Origin: Chenopodium formosanum
Taxonomy: Eukaryota; Streptophyta; Magnoliopsida; Caryophyllales; Amaranthaceae
Assembly: GCA_024500155.1 (NCBI GenBank)
Contig: CM044872.1
Span: 49,977,460-50,041,459 of the forward strand
Length of the DNA stretch: 64,000 bases
Reading direction: 5' to 3'
Position numbers and translations under genes: made by a program. The notes below the pieces were generated by a model. The model was not told the DNA's origin and searched no databases. It saw nothing but the letters and a program-made list of their open reading frames with translations. Below are positions 56,137 to 64,000 of this stretch, piece after piece. How positions within the stretch are numbered: the stretch's first letter is position 1; the number at the start of each line of letters is the position of its first letter.

Positions 56137-59100
56137 ATGGCTGCACAAACGGATGCCCCTTCCTCGGATTTCAGTGCTGAAACGGTGGGGAATGCCTTTG
56201 TCGGTCAGTTTTACAAAATTTTGCATCAGTCACCGGAGCTTGTCTACCGGTTTTATCAAGATTCAAGCACAATGAGTCGACCAGGCCCTGATGGAACATT
56301 GGCGACTGTCACTGCGATGGAAGTAAGCCTCTCTTATTATATCTCCTTGCCTGGAGTGGTACATTGGACTAGTAGATAGGATCAACTAGTTATCTGAAAT
56401 GCATAAGTAATAGGTCTTGTAATGGCTTTTATTATATATTGATGGATAGAATTCATTGAATTAATACTTATGATGTAGAATCATCTCATGTTGTTGTAGA
56501 AAACTAGAATTTCTGTTGTTTTTGCACTTTTTTCTCCTTGACTTATTATATGGTATATGGTTATAGTACTATCTTTGTGGCTTGATTATTGTTTCATTAA
56601 AACTTAGGGGTGTTTGGGGGTTTTTTTTTCAATGTTTTTATTGGGCAATATGGTCTAATGCAATTTATGTTACAGGGAATTAAGGGTCTCATCCTCTCCT
56701 TAGATTGCACCGATTACAAAGTAGAGATATTAACTGCTGATGCACAAGCTTCTTACATGAATGGAGTGATTGTATTAGTGACTGGATGTTTGACGGGAAA
56801 GGACAATGTGAGGAGGAACTTCACCGAATCATTCTTTCTAGCTCCTCAAAACAAAGGTGGTTTTTTCGTACTCAATGACACTTTTAGGTTTATTGAAGAA
56901 GACAGCACGCCAGAGGTTAATTCAGTGGAAGAGAAGGATGTTGATAAAAGTGCACCAGCATCTCCTGTGATTCCCGTTGAAGGTGAGCTTTTATTTCATT
57001 GCTGTCATAATCTTCTTGCCTTTTTGCTTCTGTGGAGAGGTTGTTTCTGGTTTCTGCAATGCTAAATGTTGTGCTTCTTTACAGACACTACCGAAGCCTC
57101 AAACATTTCTGTAAATCATGCTCCAGTTGCAGAGGATGTGACAAAAACAATCAACATATCCGAAGATGAACCTAAATTGACTGTCACTGAGAAGGCTGTT
57201 CCTCAGGCCTCTGTTGACTCTGGTCTTAAAGTTCAACCAGTGGCCGAGACTTTGTCTAATGGTCATGTGGATGCTCCTAAGAAATCATATGCATCACTTG
57301 TAAGTTTTTGTTTCTATGTGATTATGTTGGATCTTTATTAGTGATATTGCTTGTTAATTTTTTGAATTAATTCAGCTTAAGAATGGGAATGAGGGTGCAA
57401 CTAAGGCACCTGTGCACAGACCTACTATTGCTGCTAAGGCTCCAACTTCAAAGGCACCACAGAAGAATGTAGCCCCCTCTCCTGCGGCACAACCAACTCG
57501 TCCTGCTGCTCCAGTGTCTGCAACTGTATCTGAATCATCTGCTCCTAATGGCAGCAATGGTAATGCCCCTGTCCAATCGGAAGGTACTACCGAAAGTGTT
57601 TTCCCATTTTTGCCTAATATTATAAAATAGAATAGTAATTATGATATGATTAATCCTTAACTCTCTGTAATTAAAATTTTCCTTGAATATTGTGCAGAAA
57701 AGGGGCATTCTGTATATATTGGAGATTTGCCTTTTGATGCAACCCCGACTCAAATTGAGCAGGAATTCAAAAAATTTGGACGTATTAAACGCAATGGCAT
57801 TCAAGTACGATCAAATAAGGTATGTAATCATGAAGGTGTATTTTCTTCCTTATAAGCACCTAATCACGATGTACTTTTTTTTTGTTTTTATCTAACTATT
57901 TTAAGCACGTTATTGATGAAATCTCTTTCCTTCCGTGCTTCTGCTTGATACAGGGTTATTGTTTTGGATTTGTTGAGTACGAAGATGCCGCTGCGAAACA
58001 GAAGGCAATAGAAGTATGTTCTCAACTCTTAACTCTGTTTGTCCTTGTTTCTTTTTGCACTGCCATTCTTTGCTTATAAATAAATAACTGTTGGGGTATT
58101 CATGAACTAGCTGTTGGATATTATAATTTCCAGCATTACTTACCAGCTTGTATACCACTGCTGCTCTAATAGCTTCCCATGTTACATCTTTTATTAAACT
58201 AAATACGTGGCTTTTGTCCCATTGCTTTTCCCCCTCTTTTGCTTATAAATAAATATCTTTTGGGGTATTTATGAACTAGCTATTGGATTTCTTGGAATAT
58301 TAAATTTCCAGCATGAAATACACATACAGATTGGATACCTGCATGATTACTTGCCAGCTTGTTTATCCATGCAACCCCTGTATGTTACGTTTTTTTTTAA
58401 AGCTTTTTTCCCCATTGGTTGGTTGGGTTGGGGGGGGGGGGGGGGGGGAGGTTGAGATACATGTACATAGTTTTTTTTTTTTGGGGGCTGCCTTGTTTTC
58501 AGAAGTTTTAATGTTCTCCTTGGTATCTAAGTATCTTCTCTACGGATATCTTTCCTACAACAATTCAGTTATGCAAGGGCTAATTAAATGAGCAAATGAA
58601 CTTAGTTGGGTCCTTAGGCTGTAGTGCTGTACCTTGTTCCATTTTCTTTGTTTGATGCAACTCTATCTCTCGCTCTTTTTTTTTTTTTAATTATTTTATA
58701 AGAATATTCTAATCATATTGTCTGATTCTGATGTGTTGATTTTATTTTCAGTTGGGCTACATTAATATTGGTGGGAAAGAAGCTTTCATTGAAGAGAAAA
58801 AAACGAGTACTAAAGGTAAGCACATCATGCTACATTTTGTTATTTTACTTTGATACATAGTATACAATTTTTGCTGTTGGGTAACTTACCAAGTTAACAA
58901 AAATTGGTTGTTAATCTGATGTTCTATTGTTCTCTGTAGTTGTCAATGGTGTGAGCACGTATCCCTCTGGGCGAAATGGCTTCAGGAATGATGGTTTCAG
59001 GGGTCGTGGCAACTTTTCTAATGGTGGTCGTGGATATGTTAGAAGTGACAATGGCAGGCGTAACGGGGAAGTTCCTTCTCGAGGCAACCGTAATGGGGAT

Positions 59101-59166
59101 GGATTTGTTTACCAGAATGGTGGTGGAAGAGGCGGCCGCCAAGGGGCTGCACCAGCACCCAAGTAG
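56137..59166 (+). CDS. G3BP-like RNA-binding protein (NTF2 plus RRM)
   Basis: Eight coding exons (56137-56322, 56676-56982, 57085-57299, 57376-57583, 57698-57819, 57954-58013, 58752-58815, 58940-59166) total 1389 nt, 462 residues, all in phase. Domains in order: NTF2-like fold at about 15-130 (VGNAFVGQFYKILHQSPELV, SYMNGVIVLVTGCLT, FFLAPQ, FFVLNDTFRF); an acidic then Ala/Pro/Lys-rich low-complexity middle; one RRM from about 305 with RNP2 VYIGDL and RNP1-like GYCFGFVEY; a C-terminal Gly/Arg-rich RGG-type tail. This is the architecture of Ras-GAP SH3-binding proteins, which dimerise through NTF2, bind RNA and nucleate cytoplasmic stress granules. The ATG is two bases after the splice acceptor and starts MAAQTD. 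Several Arabidopsis paralogues exist; I cannot assign one. Confidence 0.94.
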
Positions 59167-62100
59167 GAGTGATTTTTGTACCATATCCCCTTTCGGAGTT
59201 GGTGATACATAGAGAGATTTTTGTAGTGAGTAGGACGAGTCTCCTCTTGATTCTCTTTCCTTCATTAGATCTACTACATTTTCGAATAGGCAAAAGTTTC
59301 TCTGGAGTTTTAGAGGGAAAGCTAGAAAAATCAATTGTTATTACTAATATTTTTATTACTATTATTATAACATTATTTTTTCAAATGATAGGTAGGGATC
59401 TTTCTGCTCGTAGAAAACGTTGATGGGCAATTGTCTGAGTTTGGTCGTATGTGAAATGCTATATTATCAGCATTCTTGTTCGTATTTACGTAATCTGTAT
59501 TTTTTTTCTCTTAAGTTTGTTACTTGATTTATTGTGCTACTTTGTTGTTCTTAAGTTTATGCTTTGTTAGGTACTACAATTATAATTACTCTGTTTCACT
59601 AAAATCGCAACAGAATTTTGGAACATTATGTAAAGAGGAGATGCAATTTCACTTGCTATCATTATAGGGTTATGAGCTTATGATCCATATAATAAAACCC
59701 CTCCACTTATCTGTCGTATCAACCCAGGCTACCGCCATCCGTGGCTACTCGAGCCAGTCACTTGTCAGCTGTCGCCAACTATGTCACTCACTTATTACCC
59801 CTGGGCATCAAATGTTTCCACTGTCAAATAAGTTTTTAACCTAACGACTACAATTACCATAAAGTAATCCTACTATCAATTACTAGTATGAATTTTGGTC
59901 TGGATGGTCAAATACTCAAATTTGACAATTGAAGTTCAGATTTGGAGTTTTGGGAGTCGGATATGACTATTATAATCCACCATAACGGAGCTAAATTTGC
60001 TAATAGTTAAGATCCCTATAATTTCAAAAATGGCCGACAAAATGAACTTATTACATTCATAACAAAGCATGAAATATCAATTTTTGTGTAATTTTTATTG
60101 TATTTGTGCGTAATTTAAAATATAAATAGTCAAAATGTGTACGTGGCTATGTTTGATGAAATCTTAGTTATTTAGACTTATATATGTAACTTCAAATCTT
60201 CAATCCAATGAAACAACAATAACTACAATAGATCAATAGCTAATATGATAGGGTTACAGGAACCATGCCTCCAATTTCATAATTAGGAGGTGAGAGCCAT
60301 GCCATTAACATTAAGGCCCTATTCAATTTTTTTTCTCTTATGGCATTAAAACTTAAAAGTTTGAAACTCTTATATAAATGAAATAATGAATACTTGAAAA
60401 ATAAAAAGGAGAAATTGATGGTGGAAAAAAGAGTTAAAGCCAGTCATGCCTCATGTTTGCCTGCTTGGCATAATGCATTGATAAGACTTACATTTCATAA
60501 CCTTAAGAATTGTTTCAACTTCCAGTACATTCACTAAATGTGTACTTCATCCATCTCGCAATATAGTTTTTGTTTTCTTATTTTGGAGAACAAAAATATT
60601 GTTTCTGTTTCTATTTTTGATAATATGTAAAGATCATTATACCCTCATTTTTTTAAAACTTTATTCATTTTACTTCCTACATTATCCTTGAATTATGCAC
60701 ATATATGCTTTGTACTTTTCTCCGCTTTCTCTCTATAACTTTTGTCTATAATTGTACTTTTTACTTTTATTAATTTATTTCATCCACTTTCTCCTCCTAT
60801 TTCTTAAATACCGTGAAAAAACACAGAACTATATTATATGACAGATCGGAGGGAGTTTTAGTATCATCTCAACTAAGGGCTTGGGCTTAATATACTAGGA
60901 CTTCAAAAGATAGTGTGGTTGGATGAGCCCCTATTAGATGAGCTATCAAAATTGACCATAATTGTCACAAGCTATCATATTCCATACCTTTTCTCAAAAG
61001 TTTTTTTTAATTTCTTCAAAATGGAAGTTTAACTTAAAAAGATAGTTTTTGAAAATAATCTTCATGCACAACCTTTGTCTTATTTTCATGCACATCTCAC
61101 ATTCATTGTCATGCTTCTCATGTCATGGCAGACTCATAATGATCTTGCCCCAAATTGATTGATTTTTGTGTTGGGATTACTACAATAAGTGATGACTCTC
61201 ATACCGACCAAGTCCACGTCCAACTCAACTCACTTATAGCAATTCTTTTAGGGATGGAGGGAGTAATAACTAATACTCCAAGTGTTGTTTTAATTTTCCT
61301 AATTAATTATCAAAAGTGTGAGAAGAGGACAAGTTGGAAGAAGTATACAAAAATGGTAAAAATGGGTGGAATAAGTGTGGGAAGGTGGAGTGTGCCACCT
61401 AAGTCACTGACAATTGTCGCAATACACAAGTTGCAAATCAAAATAGAGATGTGTTATAACACGTGGCTTTTGTAAATGTCGGGAATCTTAATCTTCGTTT
61501 TCTTTAACTTATTGCTTATTTTATTTGCTTTGCTGTCGATGATCCGAGGATTGGAGGACGGACCTACTATAGAGACTATATAGAGTACTTCACCCACACA
61601 ATATTCTTACCAAATTAAAATACTTATAGGACATTTTGTATATTTATTTTCACTTATTTAAGAAAATATAAGTCAGATCATACTATCGTTTTATGTGCAG
61701 TGTTTTATTGTTATTTATTTTTGATTTCGTAATAAAAAATTTTATAAAAATTACATATTAATAAAATACACCTTATTACAAATCTAAGAAGACCCCACTT
61801 GATATATTTATCTTTATAGATTATCGTACATTTAAGGTTAAAGTTTGGTTAAATCAGACAATTAAATCATATCATATCAGATTAGATCAGACCAGACCAT
61901 ATATCAGATAAGTTCAAATAAGCAAATATAAGGTGAATCAAACAGGGCCTTATTTTGTATTACTTGTATTTTTCATATTTTATACCGAGTAAATAATTAA
62001 GTATCTTAGACTACACTTGGTAGGAAGGACCACATGTTTGATGTCCCACAACAACAATAAGGAGAGAACTGAAACCTAATCACCCATAACTAATCCTCGA

Positions 62101-62304
62101 ATTCGGATTAACCTAAAGGGTGAACCAAATATAACACAAAAAATAAAAATAAAAAATAAAAAAAATAAAATCTACCGAGTAAGTTGAATATATTAGCTAC
62201 AATACAAAATAATGTGTAATTTTTTCTTTTGTTTGTACCAATTATAATACGAAGTAGTGTATTCCAAGAGAGAAATTTGAACCATAACTATTTACTGATA
62301 TATA
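59167..62304. other. G3BP-like 3' UTR and intergenic DNA
   Basis: The first few hundred bases are probably 3' UTR. A decayed Stowaway-like inverted pair is visible at about 60544-60857 (TCGCAATATAGTTTTTG against AACTATATTATATGACAG then GGAGGGAG). Otherwise no gene is seen; the frame at 61155-61475 has no family resemblance. Confidence 0.5.
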
Positions 62305-62394
62305 CTTCTTCGTCCTTAAATTACATTCCTATTTCTAATATTTATTCCTCACATAATAAAGAGAAGTAGGAATGTAATTTAGGGACGGAGAGAG
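62305..62394. mobile_element. 90-bp Stowaway-like MITE
   Basis: The ends CTTCTTCGTCCTTAAATTAC and inverse GTAATTTAGGGACGGAGAGA fold into one hairpin, with flanking TA (62303-62304, 62395-62396). It is unusually short. Confidence 0.75.
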
Positions 62395-62474
62395 TAAGAA
62401 AATACATCCATTTGAGATTATGAGAATTCGTTAGATTTTATTGATATGTAGTTTCAATTAGTGTTTTTATTATA

Positions 62475-62668
62475 GGCCATGTTTCAATTTATTAAAAACA
62501 ACTGAACTAAACTGAACTGATTAGAACTGAACTGAACTGAATTGAATAGGGTTGAAATGAATTGTTTATAAGAGAAGGAATTTAGGAACTGAATTGATTA
62601 GAGCTGAATTGAACTGATTGAAACTGATGTGAACTGATGTGAAATTAAGCTGAACAGAACATGCCCTT
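62475..62668. mobile_element. GGCCATGTTTC-type MITE with GAACTGAACT repeats
   Basis: Left end GGCCATGTTTCAA and a right end whose complement reads AAGGGCATGTTCTGTTCAGC are imperfect inverse repeats. Between them are several copies of AACTGAACTGA / GAATTGAACTG. The superfamily is uncertain. Confidence 0.5.
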
Positions 62669-63784
62669 AGGATCCTTAGTGATAATAATTCACCAATGCG
62701 TGTGTTTTAAAAATGTTGCAAAAAGTCAAATAGAAAAAAAATTATTAAAACATATTTTTTCTATTTTTTTGGTGCAACACATATTTTATAACTTAAATTT
62801 ATATTGTTGTCCCATTTCTATTTAGTTACATTATATTTTTTTTGGCACGATGATAGGGGAAAAAGTAGGGGTATATGAAAGATTTTGTAAGGAAAAAAAA
62901 TGAAGTACTTATTAATAAGGAAATGGTACAACTATTATGTTAATACCATATTAAGTAAGTGATGGAATTAAATAGAAGCGGAGAAAGTACTCTTTTATTT
63001 TTAATTAAAATCCAACTCACTTGACTTTTGTACCATACGTATAATTTTCAATGCATATATACTTTGACCGTCTTAGTGCTAGCTTTCCTATAATAGTATA
63101 AAACCATGTGCTGCTTAAATTATTGCGATTAATGTAAGAAGATGGGAGTATTTAGAATAAAAAATTTAAATCTAACCGTTAATTATTATGAGATGGGGAT
63201 GTTTTGATGGTAGAGATGTAAAAAATTTATTATAGCTCAATAAATAGATAGATTTAATCAAAAGTGGCTAATAGCTTAATATGGCACCAATAGTGTCTCT
63301 AATCAAGACTCTATCCCAACTTAATTAAAAATGGTAAAAATTATGAGCTAATTCGAATAATTATAGGAGTATGTCTGGTGTATTATTACTTTATTACAAT
63401 AGATTGGCATGATTTGATGGACCTAATATAATAATATTGCGTATATTAGAGTCAAATACAAGTAAATCGGAAAAGATATTATGCATGTAATCGTACTCGA
63501 TCTCTCACTATCCTTGCAATCTAAACTTCCTACACCCACACCCATACCAAAGTTTCCTGCTAATACACCTCAGCTTATTCTACAACTTGCGTTGTTGCAA
63601 TTTCCTTGTTACGTACGTATGTTTCATAAATGTATGATTAAATAATGACGCAATTTATATGGTACTAGTACTAATATAGTGCTATATATGATAAAAAGGT
63701 ATTTTAGAAAAACTAAATTCTTTGGGGGAAAAGGGAGATAAATATGAAAAAGAAAATGAAAATGATGTGTTGGAATGGGACGTT

Positions 63785-63848
<64 letters not shown>

Positions 63849-64000
63849 TTAATATACATGTAGGGTATGTACAATTATATCTTCTAGATTATCGTCCTTG
63901 ATTCCTCATTCTCTCATAGTTTTCAAGCCACCCAATCTCTTTCTAACCCTTGATTATCTATCACCTTAATTTAGAAATTTAGAATCGAACTCTACCTCTC
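62669..64000. other. Intergenic AT-rich DNA with long T/A inverted tract
   Basis: No gene is seen. At 63783-63846 about 22 T are followed directly by about 42 A, a perfect hairpin former. Confidence 0.6.

Overview
This is nuclear DNA from a flowering plant, probably a eudicot. Genes have many GT-AG introns, intergenic DNA is AT-rich, and every recognisable protein has a close counterpart in the plant protein set. Plant transposon families (CACTA, PIF/Harbinger, Stowaway, hAT-like and Mutator-like MITEs, a SINE-like insertion, LTR retrotransposon remnants) fill most gaps. I cannot name the species from sequence alone.

Layout. 1-656: last exon of COQ4 (ubiquinone biosynthesis), plus strand. 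2640-5275: a SPIRAL1-like microtubule protein, minus strand, with a leader intron. 5400-13400: gene-free repeat zone holding a three-deep nest (MITE-like element, CACTA element, SINE-like insertion), a Stowaway MITE, two foldback-like elements with GAGTAACCCC repeats, and an element carrying hairpins of the CCGCTACTT/AAGTAGCGG type. 14903-23778: DEAH-box RNA helicase of the RID1/DEAH10 type, minus strand; I could not find the exon that should encode helicase motif VI. 23961-27979: an apparently intact two-gene PIF/Harbinger (Pong-like) transposon starting 182 bp upstream of that helicase's start codon. 28318-34165: two solo LTRs with perfect target duplications, then a MITE-like element split by a Mutator-type MITE with a perfect 9-bp duplication. 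34479-42178: CDC48B-type double AAA ATPase, minus strand, 12 exons, 613 codons in frame. 43873-54419: ASNSD1-type asparagine-synthetase-domain protein, minus strand, 14 exons, 658 codons in frame. 54568-54639: tRNA-Thr(CGT), plus strand, divergent from ASNSD1. 55490-59166: G3BP-like NTF2/RRM stress-granule protein, plus strand. 59200-64000: gene-free, with small MITEs and a long T/A inverted tract.

The host genes are unrelated housekeeping functions (mitochondrial quinone synthesis, microtubules, RNA remodelling, AAA ATPase, amidotransferase-like enzyme, mRNA regulation) and form no operon-like unit. Exon models were built by hand from splice sites and reading frame. The COQ4 exon, SPIRAL1, CDC48B, ASNSD1 and G3BP models close without a frame break; the helicase model does not.
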